NCBI GenBank assembly: GCA_036927565.1
Contig: JAYESD010000009.1
Coordinates: 28,487,601 to 28,551,600, forward strand
Reading direction: 5' to 3'
Source: Tuctoria greenei
Taxonomy: Eukaryota; Streptophyta; Magnoliopsida; Poales; Poaceae
Length of the DNA stretch: 64,000 bases
Part shown: one piece after another, positions 55,206 to 64,000 of the stretch
Layout: every line of letters begins with the position of its first letter
How positions within the stretch are numbered: the first letter of the stretch is position 1
Made by a program: the position numbers and the translations under genes
Notes under the pieces: model-generated
Database searches by the model: none
Told to the model about the DNA's origin: nothing
The model's input: only the letters and a program-made list of their open reading frames with translations

Positions 55206-55670
55206 ATCTCCCCCTTTTTGGTGATTGATGACAACACATCAAGTCCTTCACAATTAAGAGTAATAATTTTGGTTTTCATAACTTGTGTGCGTATGAATGA
55301 CTCCCCCTCAATGTATGCAGCATGTAAAAGAGGTGGGGGAGATCTTTCATACCCACACACGTTATGGTGGGGTGCCTACGTGATGTGCTCAACAATTGTG
55401 ACAAGACATAAAGAACATCAATATAATCATAAGATTGACAATAAGAACATTATATTGATATTAAACAACACTAACAGGTCTTGCACAAATGTAAACATCC
55501 AAGTAGCATGAATAAGTTACAAATTAAGTTCAAATGCCAAAAACACACCACACAACACAAAAGACTACTACCGCCCCCAACTCCACACAAAGGACTAACC
55601 CCCCCTAACTCTCCCCCTTTGGCATCAAGGCACCAAAAAGGAAAAGAAGGGGGGGACTAGGACCCAAAAG
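55206..55670 (-). other. Copia C polypurine tract and 3' untranslated region
   Basis: The purine tract (ATCTCCCCCTTTTT on plus, 55206-55219) adjoins the LTR. Untranslated sequence follows, with further CTCCCCCT stretches near 55302 and 55611. No gene. Confidence 0.75.
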
Positions 55671-57523
55671 CTAGTCCTCGTCCTCATCACTATCGCCGTC
55701 GCGGGAGTCGCTCTCCGTGGCCTCCGGGTCCTCGACGTCTTCCTCATGATCGTCGTCGTCGGAGCCCGGTGCGGAGGTACCCTCCGTCTCACCCAAGAGT
55801 GCTAACTCATCGGGGGTGAGAAGGGGGTATGGAGTGAGCTCGTTATCTGAGGCCTCAGGACTCATCGGGATCTCCATCTTGTCGCAGAGCTTCCTCACAT
55901 AGCGCTCAGTCCGCTGAGCTCGCACCTCGGCTTTGCGGCACGAGGTGAAGATGGACCGAAGAAACTTGAGGACTCCGCTGCTAGAGGGGCCACCGGGGGA
56001 GTGAGAGGCACGGCGAGAGGCTCCATCACGAGGTTCCTCCGGCTGAGAGGGAGGATCCGCGTTCTTCCGGCGCGGAGGAATCGGGACAGCAGGTGACATC
56101 TGGGGTCGGAGAGGCTGGTGAGTGGTGTCCTTCACAAACACGAGCCCGGACACCTTCTCAATCAAACACATAATGTAAGGGGCATAACCACAGGCCCGGT
56201 TGGGTGTGTGTGTGAGATGTTGTAGATATCATCAAAGATGTAATCTACAAGGTTGAACATCTCATGTCCATCAATGAGAGCCAAAAGGTGCCTGAGGTGA
56301 CCCTGGATGATCCCTGTATCCCCTTCTTTGGGAGCTACTGTCCTCCTAAGAATCCTGTTAAGGATGCTATAGAACGGGAGGATGTTCCTGGCCAATCCAG
56401 CTTCACAGTGGACATGAGGAGGTTACATATAGCTCATGTCATCCCTGTCCATGGCCTTGAGATTGGAAATAATGATCTCATGGTCCAGGTGACTCTCCAG
56501 ACCAAGAGCCTGAGCAAAGACCTCGAAGGTGGCATAGTACTGCTCACCGTTGGTCATCCAAGTGATGGCTCGGTCGCCACGAGAGTGGAAGTGAACTGTG
56601 GTATAAAACTGTACTATGACCTCCTCATTCCAGTCATACTTGAATCCAAGAATGTCCTTGATTCCGTGGCGCTCAGCTGCCTCAATCACTGCATCAAATG
56701 CCTCGTGTTTCTTCTTGGCCATATAGGTCCAGTCCACCCATTGAGCCTGGATCACTGGCTTCTTCATGGCCTGGTAGACTGTGCGATAGTAATCGCAATG
56801 GAAGTCACACCAGAACTGAGGGTCAGCGGTGGACCTCTCATACCTATAGACATTCTCGTCTCTGAGCCTCCTAGCCTTCTCAGCTCCCTTTCCCTTGAAT
56901 GTGTTGGCTGAGAGGTTGGGCTAACGGTTTGGGTTGCGTGCTGGACTGTGCATCACAAGAGGGCCAATGGCCTGGGCCTTCCCTTTGTCACGGATAGCTA
57001 TACCTCCGGGTGCCTTCTTGGCTAGCACCTTGACAGATGGCTTCTTCTTCTTCGGCTCGACTGGAGCCGGAGCCTTTCCTTTCTTAGGGTCACGCTCGAC
57101 CCTAGGCTCATCTTCCCTCTGGGCTTGCTCCTTGCCCTTTTCCTTCTCGCCAACAGTGACAAGTTTCTTCCTTTTGGGGGCATTGGCCTCAGCGGCCCTG
57201 GAGTTGTGAGCCTCCTTGTCTTGCCTCTTCTTCCTCCTTAGCTCATTAAGGGATTCTGCAGTTGCTGGTGCCATGGCTTCTTCTTCATTGTAGATGGTGG
57301 CAGCTACTTTGGAGGCTTCGAGTGCCTTCAGCCGCCTTTCTTCCTTTTCTTTCTGCACCTTAATGAGGGCAGCCTTCGTCCTTGCTTCGACGATCTGAGC
57401 CTTGGTGCGGCCCTCCCGGGGCACTTCAGCAAATCTCTCCTCGGTGCGTCCCCGATAGGTTTCAGGGCGTTCTTCCTCGCCCGCGGGGTTGAGACGAGAA
57501 GGGGAACGCTCCGAGTTCGACAT
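55671..57523 (-). pseudogene. Copia C extra ORF after pol (env-like position)
   Basis: The start MSNSERSPSRLNPAGE is at 57523; an upstream in-frame Met at 57574 would add a short hydrophobic leader, not clearly matched in copia B. The frame has a Lys/Glu/Ala-rich helical N-terminal third (to about 56940), a core with YMAKKKHEAFDAVIEAAERH, LGFKYDWNEEVIVQFYTT, ARNILPFYSILNRI and IQGHLRHLLALIDG, and a very acidic C-terminus ending DGDSDEDED. Breaks: a stop near 56920, a stop near 56422, and a 2-nt frameshift in a (CA)n run near 56205. The Lys-rich first part and acidic tail do not look like an envelope glycoprotein. Function unknown. Confidence 0.75.
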
Positions 57524-58375
57524 GCTGCAGAAAATACATAGAAAAGAAGGTATGAGTCCAAGGAGAGGGAGCATTGCGGAAGAAGTCTCGAGAGAAGACT
57601 AGGACTAGGATTTGCTCTGTGCAAACCGGACTTGTCCGCCCCAGGGGTGGACTAGTCCGGGTTGCGCAGGATAAACCCTAACCCTAATCGATTCATCGAA
57701 AAAATCTTCAAATCAGCGTGCAATACTCCTAGGCTATGATCACAAGGGTATATGGAGCAACATCAATGAAGGTGTTCCTATCAAAAACCTCAAGAATCAA
57801 GAATGGGGAAAGTTTTTGAAAAAAAAGGGAATACCTTCTCAAATCCGCGAGAATCGATGAAATCGACAATGGATTGCGAAGGTGAAGCGCGGGGAAACGA
57901 TCCCTCACTCCCAAAGACTCCAATGCACGGATTGGAATCGAGATTTGGTGGTTGGAGCAAAAAATCGCCGAAGAAGGTGGTTTCTAGCGCGCGTGAGGGA
58001 GAGAAGCGGGAGTGAGAGGGGAGAGGAAGGGTTTTGGCCGCCCCTGGGGTTTAAGTCCCCAAGGGTCGGACTAGTCCGGTGTCAGGGCGGACTAGTCCGC
58101 TGTGCGGACCAGCCGTGGACTAGTCTGGACCCGGACTTGTCCGTCCACAGGGGCGGACTAGTCTGGTCCGACTGGGTTGAAAAACAATGTCTTTGAGTTG
58201 CACACACACTATTGTTCCTTTTGGATAACAAGCACAACAAACATGATTAATGAAGAAAATATGATAAAAACACGATCAATTTCCAAGAAAAAATTTTCTC
58301 AAACAGTTTTTGAAGAGAAATCAAGATAGAGAAGTGTTTTTCGAAATATAGCTCAAAAAATGTGAGGAATGTGGT
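57524..58375 (-). other. Spacer between copia C pol and extra ORF, with CGGACTAGTCCG motifs
   Basis: No gene. Palindromic motifs lie at 57625-57665 and 58065-58175 (five or more sites in about 110 bp). The same arrangement occurs in copia B. The spacer between 58176 and 58375 is AT-rich. Confidence 0.65.
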
Positions 58376-60131
58376 TTAAGCCACATTCCTAGAATCCAAA
58401 ATGTTGAGCTCACTTCTTAGCTCACAGAAACGCTTCTCATCAAGAGGCTTGGTGAAGATATCCGCGAGTTGATGTTCCGTCCTCACATGAGAAATCACAA
58501 TATCTCCCTTCATTGAGTGATCTCTCAAGAAGTGATGTCGTATGTCTATGTGCTTGGTCCTAGAGTGCTCCACCGGATTATGGGCTCTCTTTATGGCACT
58601 CTCATTGTCACACAAGAGTGGAATGTTGCGCAAGTTAATCCCATAATCCCTAAGGGTTTGTCGCATCCAAAGGAGTTGTGCACAACAACTTCCGGCTGCA
58701 ACATATTCCGCTTCGGCGGTGGAGAGAGCAATAGAGTTTTGCTTCTTGGAGGACCAATACACTAGAGATCGACCCAAGAATTGGCATGTACCCGATGTGC
58801 TCTTCCTATCAACTTTGCACCCCGCATAGTCCGCATCGGAATATCCAATGAGGTTAAACTTAGATCCTTTGGGGTACCAAAGTCCTAAGGAGGGTGTGTG
58901 TACTAGATATCTCAAGATCCTTTTAACGACGGTCAAATGACAAGCCTTAGGTGCCGATTGAAAGCGTGCACACATACACACACTTAGCATGATATCGGGC
59001 CTAGATGCACAAAGATAGAGAAGTGAACCAATCATAGACCTATATAACTTTTGATCCACACTTGGACCGTCCTCATTTAGGTCTAGGTGTCCATTTGTTC
59101 CCATAGGGGTTTTGATGGGTTTTGCCTTATCCATGTCAAACTTCCTTAGAATATCTTGTGTATACTTAGTTTGACTTATGAACGTCCCTTCTTTGAGTTG
59201 TTTTACTTGAAATCCTAGAAAGAACTTCAACTCACCCATCATGGACATTTCAATCCTCTCCGTCATTATCTTGGAGAACTCATCACAAAACACCTTATTT
59301 GTGGAACCAAATATGATGTCATCCACATATATTTGGCACACAAAAAGATCCTCGTTGAAGTGTTTTGTGAAAAGGGTATAATCCACTTTTCCTATCCTAA
59401 AACCATTTTCAACTAGAAAGTCTCTTAGGCACTCATACCAAGCTCTAGGAGCTTGCTTGAGGCCATAAAGAGCCTTTCGCAATTTGTAAACATGGTTAGG
59501 ATAGTCTTGGTCTTCAAACCCTGGAGGTTGCTCTACATAAACTTCTTCCTTGATTGGGCCATTAAGGAATGCACTCTTAACATCCATTTGGTAGAGCTTG
59601 AAGTCATGATGAGTAGCAAAGGCTAGTAATATCCGAATTGACTCAAGCCTAGCTACGGGGGCAAATGTCTCATCAAAATCCAATCCATCAACTTGTGAGT
59701 ACCCTTTTGCCACAACTTGTTCCTAGTTACCACCCCATGCTCATTTTGTTTGTTGCGGAACACCCACTTGGTTCCAACAACATTAGCTTGTGGGTGCTTG
59801 ACAAGCTCCCAAACCTTGTTCCTTTCAAAGTTATTGAGCTCCTCTTGCATGGCAACTACCCAATCCGGATCTCTTAAGGCATATTCAACCTTATGGGGTT
59901 CCAAGGATGAGACAAAGGAGAAATGCTCACAAAAGTTTGCAACACGTGAACGTGTTGTTACTCCTTTTGTGATATCTCCTAGAATGTTGTCAACGGGATG
60001 ATCCCTTTGAACACTTTGATGAACACGAGGATGTGGAGGTTGAGCTCTTGAATCACTTGCTTCATCTTCTTCACTTTGGTCTCCCCCTTGATCCATGCCT
60101 CCCCCTTGATCTTCATTCCCCTTATCTCTTT
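58376..60131 (-). pseudogene. Copia C pol: reverse transcriptase and RNase H (5' part missing)
   Basis: The first frame (60096-59653; open toward 60131) carries VSSLEPHKVEYALRDPDW and the RT start WVFRNKQNEHGVVTRNK. A deletion of about 7 nt near 59715 shifts the frame. The 445-codon frame 59713-58376 then has FDETFAPVARLE, DVKSAFLNG, an intact YVDD (about 59315), SGSLLYL-type and DADYAGC RNase H motifs, LSTAEAEYVAA and ADIFTKPLDEKRF. The C-terminus LNILDSRNVA is intact. Integrase and everything upstream are removed by gypsy-D. Confidence 0.9.
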
Positions 60132-60169
60132 TGTAACACCCTAAATTTTCACATCATGTATTGCATACA

Positions 60170-60600
60170 TGGTCATGCATTAAACACTAGTAGAATAAAA
60201 GAAAAAATAATAAAACATGCATATACAAATATCTGTAGCAAAAGAAGAAAAAGAAAATAATAGTTATAGCCTAAAACTTGTAATAAGGAATAAGTATAAA
60301 AATAATAATAAAAATATATATAAGTATATATACAAATAATATATATAACAATATATAAAAATAGATAAAATATTAATATTAATAATATATGTTATAAAAA
60401 TAATAAATAATAAATATATAATATGAATAATATATATATATATAATATATAATAAATTATATAATAAAAGAAAGTATAAAAAAGTAAAATAAAAAATATA
60501 AATAATAAAATATATAATAATAATAATATAAAAGAATAACAAAAATAAAAAAATAAATAAAAGAAAAGGGAAGTAAAAAAAGAAAAAAAAAAGAAAAAGG
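60170..60600. repeat. AT-rich low-complexity block in gypsy-D LTR
   Basis: Runs of AATAATATATATA, AAAATAAAAAAATAAATAAA and related A/T text fill this block. The predicted minus-strand frames across it (very Phe/Ile/Tyr-rich) are artefacts of the composition. Confidence 0.8.
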
Positions 60601-60874
60601 CCAACCCGGCGGCCAGGCCAAGCGGCCCAGCCGACCGAGCGGCCTCGCCCCAGCCCCGCCCGCGATGGGCCCCGCTCCGCGCCAGCCCCGGCCGAACGCC
60701 GCCCCCGACCGAATCCCGCCTCCCGCCCCTCCCGCGATTTTTCCCGCCAGCGCCCGGCCTCCCGCCCGGTCCCGAGTCCCGATCCTGCCCGACGCCGGTT
60801 CCGATTTTCCCGCTCCCGCGTCCGACTCCCCTGCCGCGATTCCCGGCCCCACCCCGCGATACCGCCCGCCGCCC

Positions 60875-60884
60875 CTATAAAAAG
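60875..60884 (+). promoter_or_regulatory. TATA box of gypsy-D LTR
   Basis: CTATAAAAAG lies in a GC-rich context (CGCCCCTATAAAAAGGGACC), about 745 bp into the LTR. The RNA start would be near 60910. The sequence downstream (CCCAGGGAAAAGACCCTAGCCG) resembles a plant leader. Confidence 0.6.
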
Positions 60885-62284
60885 GGACCGAAGGCCACGT
60901 TCCCGACGCCAACGCCCCAGGGAAAAGACCCTAGCCGCCGGGAAAAAACACCAGGAGTCCAGAGAGCTGCGCCCAGGGAAGAAAAAAAAAGAGAAAAAGA
61001 AGGGGAAGAAGAGGAAGAAAAAGAGGAGGGCGCCACCGTTCGCCGGAGATCGTCGCCGACATCGCGCCGCCGTCGTCGTGCCGCCGAAGGACTGCTGCGC
61101 CATACACTTCGTCTACGCGTCGCATTTGTTCCGCGACCGTCAAGCCGTCAGATCTACGGTAGGATTCGTTCCTGATGCGAATTTTAGCGACCGTATTGAA
61201 TCTAATAGACGTGAATTGATTTTTATTGCATCGTCTTTTTATTTTCAGCAGCATTAATCCACCCTAAAACCCCCGTAAACTCATATGAACACGTATGAAC
61301 TACTCGCATCTAATTAATAAACAACCGTAGTTAATTAATTATTGAATTGTGCATGCATACATGTCATTGCATGTTGATTAATTTGTGTGCATTATGTTGA
61401 TTGTATATGTTTTCTTGTATGTATGATCACGTGTAGAGGGAAGTGCTCAAGAGATCGTGTACGAGGATTTCCAGAACCAAGACTTCGAAGCGCTTGAGCA
61501 ACCCCATCCGTCGGAGCAAGGCAAGTGTCCTTGAAGCATATTGATTCCGTTTTATTAAATGTTTTGTTTGCGAACTTGCATGCTTGTGTCAAATTGATGC
61601 GAATCCTATGGTAGGAAGTTTACTAGTTTTGTTTGACCACCCTTGTCACCTGGAATATATGGTAGAGAGTCGGGAAGGGTTTTTACCTTTTTGCTTCGCT
61701 TAATTAATTGGGATGGCAAACAACACTACACATTTAATTATGCATCAATGATATTCTGGTCAATGTGAACTGGTCAATACGATGGGTGATCTAAGCAAGC
61801 CTGGTATGTGGATGGGTTGGATGTTATGGTGGTTTGCTTGCCTTAGATCTAAGGACCGGTTCATGCGAGAATATGCCAGGTCAACAGTGCCACCACAAGG
61901 CCAAGTATGGGTGCGGCGTAGCTGAATAATTAGGAGCGCTGCTAGTATCGTATGGACTATTGGATGGCGCGGGGAATGGGAGTCGAGGAGGACTGCCCTG
62001 GGATCTGCACGACACACGAGGGGGCCCGTGGGTGGGAGAATAGAGATTCAAGCCTGCCGGTGAAACCTTAGTGGGCCCGTACATACTAGTAGTCCCTTTT
62101 GAAAGGCTATTTTGTGATCTCTTGGCCACACACCTACGGAAGTGTGAGATGGCGTAATGGAGGTTTCTTAGTCATCGAAAGGTGATGAAATCACAAACAT
62201 GTGGGTAAAGTGGTACAACCTCTGCAGAGTGTTAAAAACTATCATGATAGCCGTGCTCCCGGTTATGAGCGCCTGGATGACCTA

Positions 62285-62470
62285 CATGATTAGAGTTGGA
62301 ATTGGGATTTGGGATGGTTATGGTCTGGTAATGGTTATGGTTGGTTTATGGTTATGGGATGGTAATGGTTATGGTTTATGGATTATGGTCATGGGTATGA
62401 ATTTGAGTTATGGTAATTGGACATGGATAATGGTGATGTTGGCAATAATTGGATATGGTTTATATTTTGT
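62285..62470 (+). repeat. (GGTTAT/TATGG)n simple repeat in gypsy-D LTR
   Basis: Irregular repeats of GGTTATGGT, GGTAATGGT and ATGGTTTATGG alternate over about 190 bp. Open frames here have Trp/Gly/Met-rich translations and are not genes. Confidence 0.75.
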
Positions 62471-62944
62471 TAATACGATGGTTATGATAGGATTGTTTCA
62501 CATAGACATAGTATAATACTTTTCAAATGTTTTACTGTACTTTTCAGTACTTAGCCATTATTACATTCGTCATTTGAATAAGCCACACGTCATACTTTCC
62601 ACACTTGCTGAGTACGACATGTACTCACCCTTGCAATCCCCCCCCCCCAACAGCTACTGGAGACAATTGGGAGTACCCTGAGGATCACGTGGAGTACTAG
62701 GTTGCGTACCGCTGTCAATTGCCTGTGGATTGGAGTCGTGTTGCTTAGTTTATTTTCCGCTGCAATTATGTAGAGTTTTATTATTCGTGAACTATTGGAT
62801 TATTGTAATAAAGTATTTATTTAATAGTTAATATGTGGTTAAATTCTGTATATCGTTTGTGATGCAACCGTATATGTGTGATGCACTTCCTGGGCACACA
62901 TATGCGTTACGCTTGGTTCATATTCGGAACCGGGTGTCACAAAT

Positions 62945-62960
62945 TGGTATCAGAGCCAGG
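62945..62960 (+). other. Primer-binding site of gypsy-D (initiator Met tRNA)
   Basis: TGGTATCAGAGCCAGG begins 3 bp after the LTR end, complementary to the 3' end of initiator methionine tRNA. Confidence 0.85.
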
Positions 62961-63354
62961 TTGACCGTAGGACGCAAGCCTAGGTAGAATGGAAACTCTA
63001 GAGCACTTAGGAACACTCTTCTAATTTGCTATTTTCGAAAATTTTTGCTGCTGTTTTGTTCCCTTATTTTCAGCTGCAAAAAGTATTGATCACTGCTGCG
63101 TTTTTGATAAGAATTTTCAGAAGTGAGCAATATTAAGTGCTGCTGTTTTGCTGCGTAAATATTCGCGGAAAAAGTGTGTTTTGCCGCTGTTATGTGTGGG
63201 TAAAATTATTGTGTTGGTTGCTGTATTTTTTCTCTTTATTTTTCGTTCTTTTGGAACCGCTGAACCGCTCTTTTTCCCGCCATTTTAGCTGCTGAAATTT
63301 TCAGATTTGTATTTCGTTATTTTTTTTCCTCTAATGTATTCTTGTTTTCTGTAG
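62961..63354 (+). other. Gypsy-D leader, with acceptor-like end
   Basis: An untranslated T-rich leader has no gene. It ends TTCTTGTTTTCTGTAG immediately before the ATG at 63355, an excellent match to a plant 3' splice acceptor. The first exon of the transcript might therefore lie in the LTR (inference). Confidence 0.55.
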
Positions 63355-64000
63355 ATGGCCCGCACCAAGACAACCCCCCGTAAGTCGACCGGTGGACTTG
63401 TGCCCCCGCGTAGGTTGGCTAGTCGCTCTCCGGCCGTCGACCCCCGTCACCCCGTGGTGATCCGTTTTGACGGCAGAGTCGCAGGACAACTGCGACACCG
63501 TCTCCGTGCCCTACTCCGCGAGGCTGGCTACCGTCACCACAACCTCTCGCTCTCCTACCACACCACTGGAGTGCAGCGCCCCGGCAGGAAGGAGTGGAGC
63601 TACAAGATCTATATCTACTATGGTGATGAGTTGGTGAAGACCCACAGCAGTCCTGCTTGGAGGAGCTCCCGCCGATCTGCGGAGCAGGATGCTAGCTGGG
63701 AAGCAGCCACCTTTTGGAGCCACGCCCGCCGTTTCTGTCTGGAGGACACGATGCACGCCTTCGTTCCGCAGCGTCCCAGTGGCACTGCGCGCTTCGTCTC
63801 CAGGCACGTGGAGGGACCACTGGACCTCCCGCAGTCTCGTCAGACTGTTGACGACGTGGCCCAGCTCAGTGCCCGACTTCAGAGGGCGCAGCAGGAGATT
63901 CAGGATGGATGTGACCTCGCCCAGCGCCACGAGGCGATAATCAGGAGGTATCGTCGGATCACTGACGAGGACCCGGACGACTACGCGTCCGACACCCCGA
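63355..64000 (+). CDS. First ORF of gypsy-D (orf0 or gag) with histone H3 tail-like N-terminus, runs off the window
   Basis: The frame is open from the first ATG after the primer site to the window end (215 codons, no stop). It begins MARTKTTPRKSTGG, identical without gaps to histone H3 at 15 of the first 22 positions. Then comes an Arg-rich link and, at about residues 40-125, a region with alternating predicted helix (LRHRLRALLREAGY), strands (HHNLSLSYH; EWSYKIYIYY) and helix (SAEQDASWEAATFW). A charged helix with QRAQQEIQ follows. I do not recognise a gag core in this part. Some grass gypsy elements carry an extra ORF before gag, recalled as orf0; this may be that. GC-rich and undamaged, unlike the genes of the older elements. 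Confidence 0.6.
   Translation, partial: MARTKTTPRKSTGGLVPPRRLASRSPAVDPRHPVVIRFDGRVAGQLRHRLRALLREAGYRHHNLSLSYHTTGVQRPGRKEWSYKIYIYYGDELVKTHSSPAWRSSRRSAEQDASWEAATFWSHARRFCLEDTMHAFVPQRPSGTARFVSRHVEGPLDLPQSRQTVDDVAQLSARLQRAQQEIQDGCDLAQRHEAIIRRYRRITDEDPDDYASDTP

Larger units (their letters stand above)
53560..60131 (-). mobile_element. Copia C: SIRE-like element with extra ORF, right end cut by gypsy-D
   Basis: From left to right: 3' LTR (53560-55205), purine tract, extra ORF, spacer, RNase H and RT. The element is then truncated by gypsy-D at 60132, so integrase, protease, gag and the 5' LTR should be found beyond 64000. The left flank CTACG (53555-53559) is the predicted target duplication. It is closely related to copia B and much better preserved. 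Confidence 0.9.
60132..62941 (+). repeat. 5' LTR of gypsy-D (2.8 kb)
   Basis: The LTR begins TGTAACACCC and ends GGGTGTCACA, terminal inverted repeats with one mismatch. It is followed by an iMet primer site. The first 430 bp are almost pure A/T, then composition flips to very GC-rich at about 60600. The TATA box CTATAAAAAG is at 60875-60884. A TATGG-type simple repeat lies at 62285-62470. The left flank TCTTT (60127-60131) should recur after the 3' LTR, outside the window. LTR length and primer are like Tekay/RIRE3-type chromoviruses (inference). Confidence 0.85.

Noticed and set aside
60264..61103. 279-codon minus frame in the gypsy-D LTR
   Set aside because: It crosses the AT/GC boundary with a Phe/Ile/Tyr-rich half and a Gly/Arg-rich half produced by composition; no family recognised and opposite to the LTR transcript.
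62199..62516. 105-codon plus frame rich in Gly, Met and Trp
   Set aside because: It follows from the TATGG simple repeat inside the LTR.

Overview
The window looks like plant nuclear DNA from a grass (Poaceae; inferred from the families present, species not determined). It is almost wholly transposable elements stacked inside one another. I see no rRNA or tRNA gene, no CRISPR array and no bacterial or organellar operon. The only candidate for a non-transposon gene is a damaged GC-rich gene at 46061-46807. Most element genes are pseudogenes, and many of their stop codons look like C-to-T decay of CGA or CAG codons.

Layout. (1) 1-1127: 3' end and 3' LTR of a Ty3/gypsy element (gypsy-1, plus), inserted into the LTR of a second gypsy (gypsy-2), whose remains are 1128-1556 and 11661-11690. 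(2) 1557-11660: complete but decayed SIRE-like Ty1/copia element (copia A, minus) inserted in that gypsy-2 LTR. (3) 11691-11946 and 25246-31164: Athila-like element on the minus strand, split by copia B (11947-25245, minus), whose 5' LTR holds a solo LTR (22989-24642) with a perfect AGGAC target duplication. (4) 31165-37417: the same Athila-like element on the plus strand, followed by gypsy-2 leader and LTR on the minus strand (37418-38295). Regions 1-4 form a large, old, asymmetric inverted duplication with its centre near 31 kb. (5) 38303-39048: copia LTR fragment cut by a CACTA DNA transposon end at 39049, with long subterminal repeat arrays and a decayed accessory transposase gene on the minus strand (40786-42400). 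(6) 42.9-47.3 kb: a fold-back repeat, GC-rich tandem repeats, and the GC-rich gene with its own TATA box. (7) From 47297 a nested series: gypsy-A (plus) is interrupted inside its integrase by copia C (minus, from 53560), which is interrupted by gypsy-D (plus, from 60132). The right halves of all three should lie beyond the window.

How the parts work. The copia elements use an initiator-Met tRNA primer site. Copia B and C carry an additional ORF after pol. Gypsy-A is Tat-like, with two RNase H domains and a primer site compatible with tRNA-Arg. Gypsy-D has a 2.8-kb LTR and an iMet primer site, and begins with an ORF still open at the window edge. The Athila-like copies encode only gag-protease and a second Athila-type ORF with its own TATA box, with no reverse transcriptase or integrase between them, so they probably depended on partner elements.

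Most interesting observations: the first ORF of gypsy-D starts with a near-copy of the histone H3 N-terminal tail, followed by a region with a dsRBD-like alpha-beta-beta-beta-alpha pattern; palindromic CGGACTAGTCCG motifs crowd the copia B/C LTRs and recur just upstream of their extra ORFs; a 19-bp block is invariant in four gypsy LTRs that have otherwise diverged.
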